Origin: Heterobilharzia americana
Taxonomy: Eukaryota; Platyhelminthes; Trematoda; Strigeidida; Schistosomatidae
Length of the DNA stretch: 64,000 bases
Direction: 5' to 3'
Assembly: GCA_944470555.2 (NCBI GenBank)
Contig: OX104127.1
Span: 51,264,934-51,328,933 of the forward strand
The position numbers and the translations under genes are program-made. The notes beneath the pieces are model-generated. The model had not been told where the DNA came from and made no database searches. It worked only from the letters and a program-made list of their open reading frames with translations. Below, piece by piece: positions 23,695-35,640 of the stretch. Position 1 is the first letter of the stretch, and every line of letters begins with the position of its first letter.

Positions 23695-24251
23695 AGACTA
23701 GCATTCATCACGGACTGACGTCATTCGAGAAATGATTAGTAATATAGAAGCACTGGACAACTGTTTTATCCTACTATGGGACTACTCAGTAGTACACACC
23801 CACGACTCATCTACAAATCGAACTCAACACCTTACGGTCTGATGTAGAACATGTCAATAATTCAACCACTGAATCGGAGTTCAGTGCTACACAGTTTCCT
23901 AATCCTGTCAATCAGTTATATAACGTGACTATCACCCAAGGTCTTCAGATGGCGTCCACTTCACTTCCGACTGTTTGACCCCACTGGTCATGGCTCCTCA
24001 TTAGAACTTCGGGATATTCATCTGGAAGCATATCACTAATGAGCACCATACACTAATATATTTTGAGGTTAATCAGAATTTTTTCTCCAAGATAGAATTC
24101 ATCATGGAGTGATGCAATTTGGACAGTCAGTGACTGAGTGGTTAACGCGCTCACCGTGAATCCTGCAGGTCGTGAGTTCTCTCTATAGAAGAGTTATGGG
24201 TGTCCACTGTTGAGGATTCCCATACTAGAAGGGAGCACTTCTCCAGTGCTC
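23695..24251 (-). repeat. Composite hammerhead SINE-2 unit, copy 2 (inverted)
   Basis: Reverse complement of 10794-11345. The interior about 500 nt appear almost identical by eye, while the last about 45 nt on one side (the 23700-23745 side) diverge clearly. The hammerhead remnant GGACTACTCAGTAGT and the B box are inherited from the same structure. Confidence 0.75.
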
Positions 24252-25289
24252 CTAGGTTTTCAATGTTTCTCCAGTTGGTGCTTATCTGTAGTCAGTTCTA
24301 CGTTGAAAATAATTTCCCCGTTAACCTTGAATAAATGCATACCTATCAATTATAAGTTTTTATTTACCATTTCTGTATGTCTGTCATTTTTCGTTTCCCT
24401 TATCGACGTTTTAAGCCACCGAAAAGAATAATCATAAGCAGTAACAATAATTTTAGTCTAGAGGGAGTTTCTGTAAAAAAAAGGCTGTGGGTTACTTTAT
24501 CCTATGCATTAAACCCGAAACGATACCTTGTGAATTTATCATTAAACAGTTGAAAACTTAAAGAGTGCAAATTATATCTATGCACCAGTAATAATAATGA
24601 ACAATATCGTTATAAGTACTAAACTGTCATTTACAAAGATTATTCTAAGTACATTACCCACAGATTCAGAGTGAAACTTTGACAGTCACCTACCGTATTC
24701 ATAGTGATAGCGCTTAGGTAGTAAGTTCAGTCGAAGGATTAACTTATTACCTATTAGATGTACACATAATTCTTATGAAGGTACTGCACGGTGTGCGCGC
24801 GCACACACACACTTCGGTTCGGTTTTGTTTTTACTCACAGTTGTTTGTTTTTATCACCTAACCGTTTACAAAACCATTCAAAAGATTCTTATATGCAATT
24901 TCTTAGATAATATTTGAAGTACAGGTCAGCTCCATAACATGAATAAACATTTATTTCAGTCCTGTTTGTATCATGGAATGCGATCAGTCAGAGGATGGTT
25001 TTTAAACCTTGAAATACTGGACAGCTATTTCGTTCTAGTTTAGGAACTCAGCAGTAAGAATTTATCGAATTTCAAGCTGATCACCTTTTCATTCAGTATG
25101 TGCATCAGAACTTGACAGTTCACCTTTTCCAACTTCCAATCTTGATCCGTAATGGAAATCACTTTGAAATTCAACAATTTTTCACACAAACCTCTAAATT
25201 GAATAAGCATTTATTTGTAACGAAAACTGTTTTAACAATCCAGTCTTTTCAAATCTCTGAAAACGTTTTGAGCATAATATATTTAGGTC
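24252..25289. other. Spacer without genes, one short (CG/CA) tract
   Basis: Contains a purine-pyrimidine alternating tract, TGTGCGCGCGCACACACACA (about 24795-24812), and otherwise AT-rich sequence with short chance ORFs. No recognised exon. Confidence 0.4.
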
Positions 25290-25460
25290 ATGGTATGATT
25301 CAAACCAATGACCACCAAGTTTTCTGACTGGAGCTCAACCAGCTGAGTTATGAGATCCGATTGCTAACAGAACTTCTACTTCACTTATATCATCAAACGT
25401 TGTACCTGACTGCCATGTGAATTCATGATGCGCTTCTATCGATTGGTTGGAGATTAAAAC
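25290..25460 (-). repeat. Family B tRNA-derived repeat
   Basis: On the minus strand: ATAACTCAGCTGGTTGAGC (A-box/D-arm-like), then after a spacer GGTTTGAATC (B box). The flank TGACTGCCATGTGAATTC matches 61195 and 440. tRNA-derived, not a functional tRNA. Confidence 0.6.
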
Positions 25461-25964
25461 GATAAGATACTTGGAATGGATACAAAAAGCAACTGTTCTC
25501 ACTCAAAACTTTATGCTTCGCTGAGCTGCAAAAATCAGAAGGCAGCAATCGGCTTGTAACTGTAAGGAAGTCACTTTATTTGACAAAATACATCATTTAT
25601 ACACAGGTTTTATGAACGTATAAAAACACTGGGTCGAAAGGTGGATATTTACTTTGATTAGTCAACTGCAGGACAAATTGTCAAATGTTCAGTGTGTTTA
25701 GGAAAAACTCCTGACCACACAGTGACGTGAAACGAAAATTGAAATACAAGTACTTCTACTTTACCAGCTGATGACACCTATAATGTTGATTTTCATTTAG
25801 GCCGCTTACTACCACTTTCACAAAGATATTAGTTAAGAGCATACATCAATCTTATATACGCATATATGTATAGGCAGAAGGGCATTACAAAACTTAAACA
25901 AAAGTGGATTACCCAGCAAAGAATTAAATAATCGTAAAAAGAACGCAATTAAATATGGATAATG

Positions 25965-26130
25965 GTTAGTAGTGGATACGCGTTTCATTCTATTCCAGAC
26001 TCATCAGCTAGATGTACCTGCTTCTCAATGAGCGATGTTGTTCCTATTAAGACTAGAACTCAGGACAGTCGCTTTGAACCTTAAACTGTTATCCACTGGA
26101 CCACCGAATCATGATTGCCACTTGTTGTAT
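25965..26130 (-). repeat. SM-alpha-like hammerhead SINE, copy 3
   Basis: On the minus strand a tRNA-like head (TGGTCCAGTGGATAACAG; B-box region TTCTAGTCTT) leads to CTGATGA (26007-26001), a mismatched stem II (26000-25987) and GAAAC (25986-25982). All core bases are present, but stem II (GTCT against GAAT) is weak. It faces copy 4 (26265-26480) head to head. Confidence 0.65.
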
Positions 26131-26264
26131 GATGGGTATAGTTTTAATGTTATTGCTTGTATTATCCCGTCGTTGAGTGGACCGGATTGATCGTTCTGTA
26201 TTGACATATGGCCTCCCGCATGGATGCCTTGATATTGCTTGTGTCTGAATTATATAATGATGGT

Positions 26265-26480
26265 GGCTAGTGGTTAGCAGTGGAATCTAGGAGGCCAAGA
26301 AGTGGTTATCATGACTCAGTGGTTTATTGAACAACACTGTGGCGTTCGATGCGATACGTCCGGAGTTCAAGTCCTATTTGGGACAACACTACCCACTGGA
26401 AGGCAGATACATTCAGCTGATCAGTCCCAAAACGCGCGTCCAGGATTCCATTACTAACCGCTATCCAGCATTACTATATA
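26265..26480 (+). repeat. SM-alpha-like hammerhead SINE, copy 4
   Basis: B-box-like GAGTTCAAGTCC at about 26355 and a hammerhead region at 26415-26442. CTGATCA, then GTCCC, then AAAACGCGCGTCC shows that the 3' half of stem II and the G of GAAA were deleted. The SM-alpha tail CAGGATTCCATTACTAACC is kept. Confidence 0.65.
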
Positions 26481-27029
26481 ATTTAAACACAGCCAATATC
26501 AAGGGATCCATGCAGGAGCCCATGTGACTATATAAACTGATCAATTCGGTTCACTCAGCGACGGCATAATAAAAACAACACTATGTAAACTTATTTCACA
26601 TAGTTATATACATTTATTCGTGCATATTTGTATTTGTCCCAAATTAGAATGAAAAAACAGACACACATTCTTTCTTTTGCAGACAAAGCTATAATTATTT
26701 TTTTAATCGCACAGAGCGTGGTTGTCTGATTGATATATAGTCAATTCGACCTAAGTTTTAAGTTTTATCATGAAAGAAATTTGTCGATAGAACTGTGGAG
26801 TGTATGTATGTATGTGTGTGCATGGATGCACGCGCATGAAAAAAAGTCATATTTATCATTTAACTATCTGAGATATCCGGCCGCGGTCCAAATTTTCATC
26901 TCAACTTCAATCATCATCCAGTATAAAGTCATATTTGTCATGGTTATATTTACGAACACTTTAGTTAGCTTAAGGTTTAAGGTATTTTCATTATTTGTTG
27001 TTTAAGACAGTGTTCATCATGAACTGACA

Positions 27030-27255
27030 AGCTGGAGAATCTGGGAACACTGGACAGTTATTTCACCCTAATATGGGACTTCCGAGCAGTATGTATACAT
27101 CCAGTGACTAAGTGATTTGCTCATTCGTCGTGAAAGCTAACAGTCGTGAGTTCGACTCCCGGTGGGGTCATGGATGTGTACTGCTGTGGAATCCCATACT
27201 AGGACGAGATTGCTGTTCAGTGCTGTCAGGTCTTCAAAGGTTCTCTTACTGGTAT
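27030..27255. repeat. SINE-2 unit with inverted ends
   Basis: The left end (minus) and right end (plus) are inverted SINE-2 hammerhead regions: ACTGGACAGTTATTT on the left, GGAATCCCATACTAGGACGA then GATTG on the right. B box GTGAGTTCGACTCCC at 27145-27159 is close to consensus. Both ribozyme cores are damaged. Confidence 0.6.
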
Positions 27256-27361
27256 CAGTGAGTGATTAAATTATGATAATCGTTGTTTCCGTTACTTTTA
27301 GTCTAAACTATACGAGTATCAAAAATATCTATCTGGAAGTTTGTCGAGGTTTATTAATTGA

Positions 27362-27570
27362 TTTTAGGTTGGAATACATCATGGAATGACATCATTTGGA
27401 GGGAGATTGGGAACTTGGGAGCACAGGACAACTATTTCGTCCTAGTATAGGACTTCTCAGCAGTGCGCACCCATGACCCCATCAGGGATCGAACTAAGGA
27501 CCTGACGGAAGTAGGTGTGGACCACTGGATTCCGACCCAGTGGCTCAATGGCAACGTGCTGGCCAGGGAT
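27362..27570 (-). repeat. SINE-2 hammerhead repeat, minus strand
   Basis: Minus-strand hammerhead: GCGCACTG, CTGAGAA (core G to A), stem II GTCCTATACTAGGAC, GAAATAGTTGTCC, then TGTGC. The B box is the complement of GGGATCGAACT (27484-27494). One core substitution from a consensus hammerhead. Confidence 0.6.
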
Positions 27571-27814
27571 CTGCTGACTTGATCAACTTATTTCTGTATA
27601 TTTTCTCGTTTCGAACTTGTGTAGTCTTTTCTCTCTTCCACTATTTGTTACTGTGATACACCAATTCCTCAGATGAGTGTCAACTTTAACATTATAGTGT
27701 CTAGCCAAAGTGATAAAAGATTCTGAATTCTAAAGAATACTTAGTTTTATTTGACATGCGTTTTGTCCCAACCTAATCTGCAGTGACTTTAAAGACCACC
27801 ACCACAACAACTAG

Positions 27815-28345
27815 AATAACTAATCAGACTTCTTTATTTCACGAAAACCGGCCTTTCCAAACGAAATAAAGAAACCTAATTGACAATTCTAACCGTTTCT
27901 AGGGTGACCATTAGAGTCACTCCTCAATATGCCATGAAAAAGAGGGATTTAGTTGAAGCTTATGGTAGGGTGACCGCTGAAGTAACCAATCAGGTTTCTG
28001 CATTTTGATGGGATAATAGTTTTTTATGAAATGGACAGCCGTAATTGGTTGTCTCACCAGTTGTGAGAATGCCCTTGAAAGTCACTCTTTATCTTGTATG
28101 TTATCAAGGTTATTGTGATAGGTGGACATACCAGGCCAATAGGCTTTAGTAAAATCCTCTTGATTATTTGCCTGATATTCACCCTGTAAATAAATCCAAA
28201 ATATATCTCTATATCTAATTACACTTATGTGACACTAAAAATCACCCTAGCAAAGACTGAAATAACCAATCAGATTTCTTTATTTTGGTTGTAAAGGCAG
28301 CTTTTCAGTTGTTGCTATCGTTGGCCCTGAGAGCCATTCCTTACA
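27815..28345 (+). repeat. Degenerate tandem repeat, about three units
   Basis: The phrase AACCAATCAGATTTCTTTAT or a close variant recurs at about 27822, 28000 and 28264. A second phrase of the type CCTGAGAGCCATTCCTTA recurs at about 27915, 28070 and 28330. Phrase order is conserved, so this is a diverged tandem array with units of roughly 180-265 nt. No coding content. Confidence 0.45.
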
Positions 28346-28404
28346 CTTTAACTAGTTTAGCCGGGGTTTTTTGAAGAATTATTATTTTGGAAGCGGTTTT
28401 CAGC

Positions 28405-28570
28405 ATAGAGTGGCATCATTCGGAGCTATCGCTCATTGGTCTAAGCAACTGACTTTCAACCGATAGGCCCGATTCCACTTACTCTGGTCTGACCAAGCAG
28501 GTAGTATCATCAGCCTTCACTCAATCGGTGTGGTTCATTGCCTACTCCACCACAATGTATGCAGTTGTTG
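28405..28570 (+). repeat. SINE-like repeat family C, copy 2
   Basis: Contains CTCATTGGTCTAAGCAACTG, GACTTTCAACCGAT, GTAGTATCATCAGCC, CACTCAATCGGTGTGGTT and GTTGAGTGCATTT, in the same order as 43130-43315. Confidence 0.6.
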
Positions 28571-29447
28571 AGTGCATTTTGATTTGAAGAAAATTTCGAA
28601 AATTTGGTATCACTGAAGAGTTGCCTTTCAGTGGTGAAGAACGAAGCTAAATCTGTACATTCGTAATCGTTTCAAGTTATTTCATATGAACTAAAATACT
28701 CTTCATAGATATGAATGTTCATAACTGCCATGTTTGTTGAACATATCGCTCACGTTCCAACTTGATCTTCATAAACTGAGTAACACCCGTCCTGTTTGTC
28801 ATTTGATTTAGCAAAATAATACGAATAAAAAAGACGGAGAGTAGCATCAGTGTGTCTTTCTTAATCATGCTGAAGTCTTATCGATGCTATATGATATTTA
28901 ATTAAATTAGATTGTGAGATGAATGAACAAAAGTCTCTGAGATCATAATTTTAAATGACAACCTATCTATCAGACAGTCCATCTACATAACGAAGGAGAA
29001 CAAGTACTCTGAAATGGAATGGAAGTCTATTTCGTAATATACTGATGACTGAATTATAACCCACCAGTTAGAGGGTGTAAATTCCAGCCGAAAGTACCAG
29101 TCCATGATTGGGAAATCTCCGGAAACTTTTTGTCCGAAAGAATCAGTAATAAAATACTCCTTAGTCACTTACAGTACATTAAAATCCAGCATTTGATTAT
29201 GCAGTTAGTTAGGTTCATAAAGTTAACAAAGCTCATTTTACTGTATTATCCTCCAGTGACACCGCCTTTCAGTGGATAAATTTTGTTAAAAAAGGATACA
29301 GTTGGTACTGATCAGTTACTTATTTGTGTCAAGTGTAAAGCTAAGCATTTTTTTAAGAATCATGATCCGTCATCACAGTTTAAGCAAGTAACTTTGACTA
29401 CTAGTGAGTAACCACTTCAGCTGTAAAACAAAACGAAAACTCCAGTG

Positions 29448-29620
29448 GAATCCAGAACGCATGTTTCGCTCTATTTGAAGCTCATCAGTTAGATAAACGT
29501 GCATCTCAGAGAGTGGCGGTGTCCCCACTAAGACTCGAGCACCGTACCCATCACTTCAAACGTCGAAGCGTTATACACTAGGCCAGTGAGGCACGATAGT
29601 CACCTCTTGTGCAATTGGCT
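29448..29620 (-). repeat. SM-alpha-like SINE with complete hammerhead core
   Basis: Minus strand: A-box-like TGGCCTAGTGTATAACG, B-box-like GTGCTCGAGTCTTAG, then CTGATGA (29488-29482), stem II GCTT/GAGC (29481-29468, 4 bp with one G-U), GAAAC (29467-29463), ATGCGTT and CTGGATTCC. All invariant core positions are present. Stem III is reduced and the cleavage triplet would be GUU rather than GUC. Self-cleavage is possible but likely slow. Confidence 0.65.
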
Positions 29621-29629
29621 TCAATTTTT

Positions 29630-30149
29630 GTTTATTGGTACTTGTAATTTCCTGTTGCTATACTGGGTCGAATCGCCCAACCTACCTTATCAGTATTCAG
29701 ATGGCATCAAGGCATCCGCGTAGGAGCCCGTCTGTCACTAGACGTCAAACAATTCAACTCAATATTGCAGCTGGAGAATTAAGAATATCAATGAACATAT
29801 ACTGATGTAGCAGATGGATGGCTTGGGCAATAGGCCTTCAAAAGGCGATTCCCAAGTTCAACGACTACCTATCATTTACTGAAGGTTTGTGAAATATGGA
29901 GAGTATCAACTTTCATGCACTAGGGACAGCTCATAATCTGTTGCGCAGACCAGTATGTGGTATTTGAATTGCATTTTGTAAAGAAAGATGTTAATCATCA
30001 GCGAAACACTTCCGAGGTTGTCTGTTTCCTATTCTAAATGAATGGGTATTATGTGACGCACTATCACGCGTGATTCTGAGACAAAGCTTTTTGTAATTAC
30101 TTGTAATAAAAAGGTACTCTTTATTCTGATGGTATTTCTTTTGGGTTGA
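29630..30149. other. Spacer, partial repeat-like sequence
   Basis: Contains phrases typical of SM-alpha flanks (TATACTGGGTCGAA, CATCAAGGCATCCGC), also seen near 57070-57130 and 22370-22440, so an extended repeat is probable. No gene seen. Confidence 0.35.
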
Positions 30150-30397
30150 GTGACCTCGCCTGGTTAACTAGTTCACTAGTTACTAGCCGGTAATAAGCCC
30201 GGGTAAAGAGGGAAGGTTGGGCATGGAGCTAGCAACCCTACACCGTAAAACAAATCTAACCGCTAAACAAACTTCAAAGCACAAACGATATATAAAAACA
30301 ATAACAAAACTATTCCTCCCTGGAATCGGAGAGGCGAAAGGACGCCAGTTGGTAAAAGCCTTCGGGAAGCCAATTGGCCGATGTGTCTACACCTCAC

Positions 30398-31200
30398 TCG
30401 ATGAAAGCGAAAGTAAACGTGGGGACATGGAATGTCCAAATCATGTTTGAATCCAGCAAGGCAGCCCAGATTGCAAACGAGATGAGGAGGTATCACATTG
30501 AAGTGCTTGGAATTTGTGAAAGCAGATGGAATGGGAGTGGACTCTCCAAACTGTCAACTGGAGAATCAGTAATCTACTCCGATATTTTCACCCAGACGAC
30601 AACCACGAGCACAGCACACTGAGTTATGGAGTGGCTATCATGATGTCCCCTTGAAGAGCATCGAAGGTTCTCATGCAGTGGGAACCAATCTCCTCCAGGA
30701 TCATGACAGCAAGGTTCAACTCAAAAGGAAGGAAGGAAGGTCACAATCATACAATGCTACACCACGCACCCACAAATAATGCAGAGCAATAGAAAAAGGA
30801 GGAATTCTACAGACAACTGCAATCAACACTGGACAAGACGTCAGTTGGCGATATCAAAATTGTAATGGGTGGGGCGACATGAATGGCAAACTGGGAGGGG
30901 ACAACACAGGAAGAGAACTAACCATGGGTCGAGAAGCGCTCGGTGAGGTGATGAACGAGAATGGAGAATTGTTTTCAGAATTCTGTGCATTCAGCGATTT
31001 GGTGGTTGGAGGTGATGCAGTGTGTTCAAGCACAAGGATATCCACAAAGCAACATGGATTTGAGTTCACCACATAGACATACTAAAAATCAGATCGACTT
31101 CATCTGAATGTGAAGAAAGTGGAGACGCAGCCTACTTGACACAAGGTCAGTCAAGAGGAGGAGCAGATGTAGGCTCAGACCACTTACTATCTAGTGAAAG
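30398..31200 (+). pseudogene. RTE-4 endonuclease domain
   Basis: The N-terminal AP-endonuclease motifs are visible: KVNVGTWNVQIMFESSKAAQ (30413 on), VLGICESRWNGSG, then after a frame change QCYTTTH, DMNGKLGGDNTGREL (the GDxN box region), FCAFSDLVVGG, STRISTKQHGFEFTT and the degenerate NQID segment. These are the EN motifs of RTE elements, which nick target DNA. At least three frame changes and an in-frame stop at 31074 inactivate it. Confidence 0.8.
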
Positions 31201-31685
31201 GAACCTTCGAATTTGGTGATAGACCACAGTTCAAGTTGAACACACAGAAAAGAAACTGAACTGAAGGATGAAACTACAAGGGAAATCTTCACTTCAGTCA
31301 GCCATCAAGACAAAATGGGAGACATCGAGGAACATCCCTGAAGAAAGCTGTGTGGAAGAACACTGGAAGTCTCTGAAAGAGATGTGGAAAGAAACCTGCA
31401 CAACCGTATTATGAAGAAAGAAGATAAGGAATGGATCTCGACGGACACATGGAAGCTGATAGAGGAGGGAGAGGAGGATGGTGAAGCAGAAGTTGAACCA
31501 GTCCAAGGATGCTCAACGAGAAGGGGAGCTGAGTACAATGTATAAAACACTGGACAGTTAAGTGAAGAAGAGTGGGTGGAAAGACAAAAGACACTTCCAC
31601 GACACACTGGCAAGTGAAGCAGAACAGGCTGCAGGTAGGAGAGACAGACACCTGACAACATTGTATCAAATAGCCAGGTTACTAT

Positions 31686-32720
31686 TTGGGAGGGAAGAGA
31701 TCAACACAGATGAAGCCAATAAAAGAAAATGACGGAAATTTAATTGCCAAAGAAAACGAACAGAGGAAACAAGAGGCTAGCCACTTCAAGAAGCTGTTGA
31801 GTCGACCACTACCTGCACTTCGTCCAGAAATAACACCAGCAACGGTAGAACTACAAGTGAACATAAATGCTGCAACAAAAGTGGAAGTCCTGAGCGCCAT
31901 AAAGCTACTGAAATGCAGGAAGGCAGCAGGGCCAGATGGAATCCCGCCAGAAGCACTGAGAGCAGATGCAGAGACAACAGCGGACATGCACACACCACTA
32001 TTGCAGAAGGTGTGGAAGGAAAGGAAGGTACCTGGCGATGGAAGGGAAGGCTACCGTGTCAAACAGCCAAAGAAGGGCTACCTAAGTCTTTGCAAGAACT
32101 GGCGAGGAAACACGCTCCTGTCCATCCCGAATAAAATATTCGCCCGCACCACAGTGGACAGACTAAAGAATGCGTCGGATTCAAAACTACCACCCGAAAA
32201 GGCTGGCGCGAATCAGGAAGTAGGAATCGTGTGCGGGCCAAGCTGCAACACTTCACATCATCATAGAACAGAATATAGAATAGCAGTCAACCCTCCACCT
32301 CAAATTCATCCACTTTGAAAAGGACCTCTGTCGAGGCATCGACCAACAAGTAATTTGACAATTGCTTCAACACTACGAAATACCGAAAACATTTATCCAC
32401 CTCATTCAACAACTATATGAAGATGTCACATGCAAAGTAACTCACAATGGGAAGCTCAGTGATGCTTTCGAAGTGAATACAGGAGACAGGAGTGAAACAA
32501 GGATGCCACCTACTATCACCAATGATATTCATGATTGTGGTCGACTGGATCATGCAATCGGTGACTGTGAGGAGCGAGAAGAGGGGGATACGCTGGCTGC
32601 ACCGTGGAAAGGAACCTAGAAGATTTGGATTTCGCCAGTGATGACTTATGTCTAATGTCACACAAACCTGAAGATCTACAGGTGAAAACTAACAAGTTGA
32701 CAGAAGAGGTAGGTCAGGGC
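31686..32720 (+). pseudogene. RTE-4 reverse transcriptase
   Basis: RT begins with LLKCRKAAGPDGIPPEALRA (RT block 1), EGYRVKQPKKGYLSLCKNWR (canonically LIKLPKKGDLSKCENYRG), NTLLSIPNKIFARTTVDRLK and AGANQEVG (canonically QAGFRxxRS). After shifts: FIHLIQQLYEDVTCKVTHNG, TGDRSETRMPP (canonically TGVRQGCLLSP) and DFASDDLCLMSH, where a Ser codon is inserted in the FADD catalytic box. Confidence 0.8.
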
Positions 32721-33498
32721 AGCGAAGACGGGACTTCAAGTGAATGTCGAGAAGACAGTGGTGATGACGATATCCAACCAGCAACAACAATCTCCAATGA
32801 CCATCAATGGGAGAAACTTAAAGGAAGTAGCCTCCTTCACCTACAACTACCTAGACAGCACTGCTTCAACTACAGTCGACAGTGACACACACGAAAACGT
32901 CAAAGACAGTCAGGATCGCAAAGGCAGCAAGACAGGCGTTGATTAACCTGAAACCAGTGTGGAGATCTCCTGCACAACACTCATCATACAACGTGAACAA
33001 CATCCAGATTTTCAACACCAACTCAGTCAAGTCAGTGCTTCTGTATGACTCAGAGACTCGGTGCATCACGAATGGCATTTCCAACAAACTACAGATATTC
33101 ATCAACAACTGCCTTCGCTGCCTCGCTACTGAAGATCAGATGGCCAGAATAATAAGAATGAGCAGCAGGGAACTCTGACTGGCTGACAACGAACCAAGGA
33201 AGCAAGAAGCTATCGCTCAAGGAATATGTAGTGGAAGGAAGTGGAGATGGATTGGGCATACACTGAGAAGGCCGATTGAGGACATCAAGCGCCAGGCCAG
33301 TTGCTCGAGTGGAATCCGAATGGGACACGAGTAGTTGGTCGTCGGAGGTGAGGGTGACATGGAGGAGATGGTGTGAGGAATAAATGAGAGCTTGTGGGCA
33401 GTGGTGGAGCCAGGTTGTAAAGATTGCAGAGATCAGAGTGCACTGGAGACGTGTTATTGAATTCCTATGTTCCACTAGAAACCCAAGGGATAAATAAT

Positions 33499-34331
33499 AA
33501 ATTTCTCTCTCTTATTTCTGTGTTCTGATTAAGAGGCATTTGATTTCTCTTTATCGATGGATAACCCTTGTAGCTATGCAGTATCCGTTGTGTCAAATCA
33601 TCAATACTACTATTATTTGTGCCTACCGTGAGACATGACTGTCCTGCTTTTGATCTCTACCGAGATAATGAGTTAGCATATCTGAGATGTCCCAAAGTGA
33701 GACTAAACAGCTGTTCAGCACTCTTAGGTTTTCAGTGATGTTCCAAATGATGTAAGTGCACGGTGAGTACTTCCCTAAAACCTACTAGTCGCCTTAAACC
33801 ACTGAATTAAACCAATTCTACTGTTCAGTAATCAGATTAGTTCCACTCAAACCACATTTCACTTTACCCTTTTTTAATGTAGGCGGTCTTTAACAGTTTT
33901 GTAGGAAAGTTTAAAGTGGGATTTCAATCAGTTCGCCTAATTTTTGATAGACTGCAAATATACAAATTCATTTCATTAGAATCAGGAGAGATGCATTTAA
34001 AAAATGTAGGAATGGTAATTTTTTCGCATATTCTTGTTAATACCACAAACAAAATACATCAGTTTCATGCTGAGATGATTATGATGATGTGTTTTTTCTA
34101 ATGCTGTCTTAAAATAATGTAATTTGAATTTTACCGGAATAGTTATTTTTGTGGGATCTAAACAAATGTTGACTAAGTAATACACCAGTGTAAGGTTTTC
34201 CTATTAGTTTTGTAAATAGATAAAGATAAATATAAAGCGGAATACAGATTCACGTCAATATTTTGCCTGATTTCTAAAACTATGCTTCAAGATAGCACAT
34301 TAATCAGAAATTATTATTACTATTTTTATTA
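33499..34331. other. Spacer between the inverted RTE copies
   Basis: AT-rich, with a SINE-2 remnant (ACAGCTGTTCAGCACTCTTAG at about 33710) and no gene. It would form the loop if the two RTE arms paired. Confidence 0.5.
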
Positions 34332-35640
34332 TATGTCCCTGGGTTTCTAATGAAACGTAGGACTTCAATAACACGTCTCCAGTGCACTCTGATCTCTGCA
34401 ATCTTTACAACCTGGCTCCACCACTGCCCACAAGCTCTCATTTATTCCTCACACCATCTCCTCCATGTCACCCTCACCTCCGACGACCAACTACTCGTGT
34501 CCCATTCGGATTCCACTCGAGCAACTGACCTGGCACCCGATGTCCCCAGTCGGCCTTCTCAGTACATGCTCAATCCATCTCCACTTCCTTCCACTACATA
34601 TTCCTTGAGCGATAGCTTCTTGCTTCCTTGGTTCGTTGTCAGCCAGTCAGAGTTCCCTGCTGCTCATTCTTATTATTCTGGCCATCTGATCTTCAGTAGC
34701 GAGGCAGCGAAGGCAGTTGTTGATGAATATCTGTAGTTTGTTGGAAATGCCATTCGTGATGCACCGAGTCTCTGAGTCATACAGAAGCACTGACTTGACT
34801 GAGTTGGTGTTGAAAATCTGGATGTTGTTCACGTTGTATGATGAGTGTTGTGCAGGAGATCTCCACACTGGTTTCAGGTTAATCAACGCCTGTCTTGCTG
34901 CCTTTGCGATCCTGACTGTCTTTGACGTTTTCGTGTGTGTCACTGTCGACTGTAGTTGAAGCAGTGCTGTCTAGGTAGTTGTAGGTGAAGGAGGCTACTT
35001 CCTTTAAGTTTCTCCCATTGATGGTCATTGGAGATTGTTGTTGCTGGTTGGATATCGTCATCACCACTGTCTTCTCGACATTCACTTGAAGTCCCGTCTT
35101 CGCTGCCCTGACCTACCTCTTCTGTCAACTTGTTAGTTTTCACCTGTAGATCTTCAGGTTTGTGTGACATTAGACATAAGTCATCACTGGCGAAATCCAA
35201 ATCTTCTAGGTTCCTTTCCACGGTGCAGCCAGCGTATCCCCCTCTTCTCGCTCCTCACAGTCACCGATTGCATGATCCAGTCGACCACAATCATGAATAT
35301 CATTGGTGATATTAGGTGGTAGCCTTGTTTCACTCCTGTCTCCTGTATTCACTTCGAAAGCATCACTGAGCTTCCCATTGTGAGTTACTTTGCATGTGAC
35401 ATCTTCATATAGTTGTTGAATGAGGTGGATAAATGTTTTCGGTATTCCGTAGTGTTGAAGCAATTGTCAAATTACTTGTTGGTCGATGCCTCGACAGAGG
35501 TCCTTTTCAAAGTGGATGAATTTGAGGTGGAGGGTTGACTGCTATTCTATATTCTGTTCTATGATGATGTGAAGTGTTGCAGCTTGGTTCGCACCAATTT
35601 TTTGCTTCCTGTAGCCAGCGAGTGAAAATATACTTTTTGG
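34332..35640 (-). mobile_element. RTE copy inverted relative to RTE-4 (RTE-5)
   Basis: On the minus strand this covers the RT middle to the 3' end. It encodes the same short readings as RTE-4, including an identical 98-residue reading that starts MTHTKTSKTVRIAKAARQAL, and the same Ser insertion and frameshifts. The match with RTE-4 begins at about 35610 (upstream RT sequence) and runs to the 3' end at 34332, so 32250-33498 and 34332-35610 form a large inverted repeat with an 830-nt spacer. Confidence 0.85.

Larger units (their letters stand above)
30150..33498 (+). mobile_element. Near full-length but broken RTE retrotransposon (RTE-4)
   Basis: This copy keeps a 5' region (about 30150-30397), the apurinic-type endonuclease, the linker, the reverse transcriptase and the 3' end (CCACTAGAAACCCAAGGGATAAATAATAAA). 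About 3.35 kb, near full length for RTE elements. Many frameshifts and small insertions or deletions make every domain discontinuous. From about 32360 its 3' third matches RTE-5 (opposite strand) and RTE-6 nearly base for base. Confidence 0.85.

Noticed and set aside
31294..31998. Several overlapping minus-strand ORFs with Ser/Leu-rich products
   Set aside because: They are antisense shadows of the RTE-4 endonuclease-RT linker and RT.
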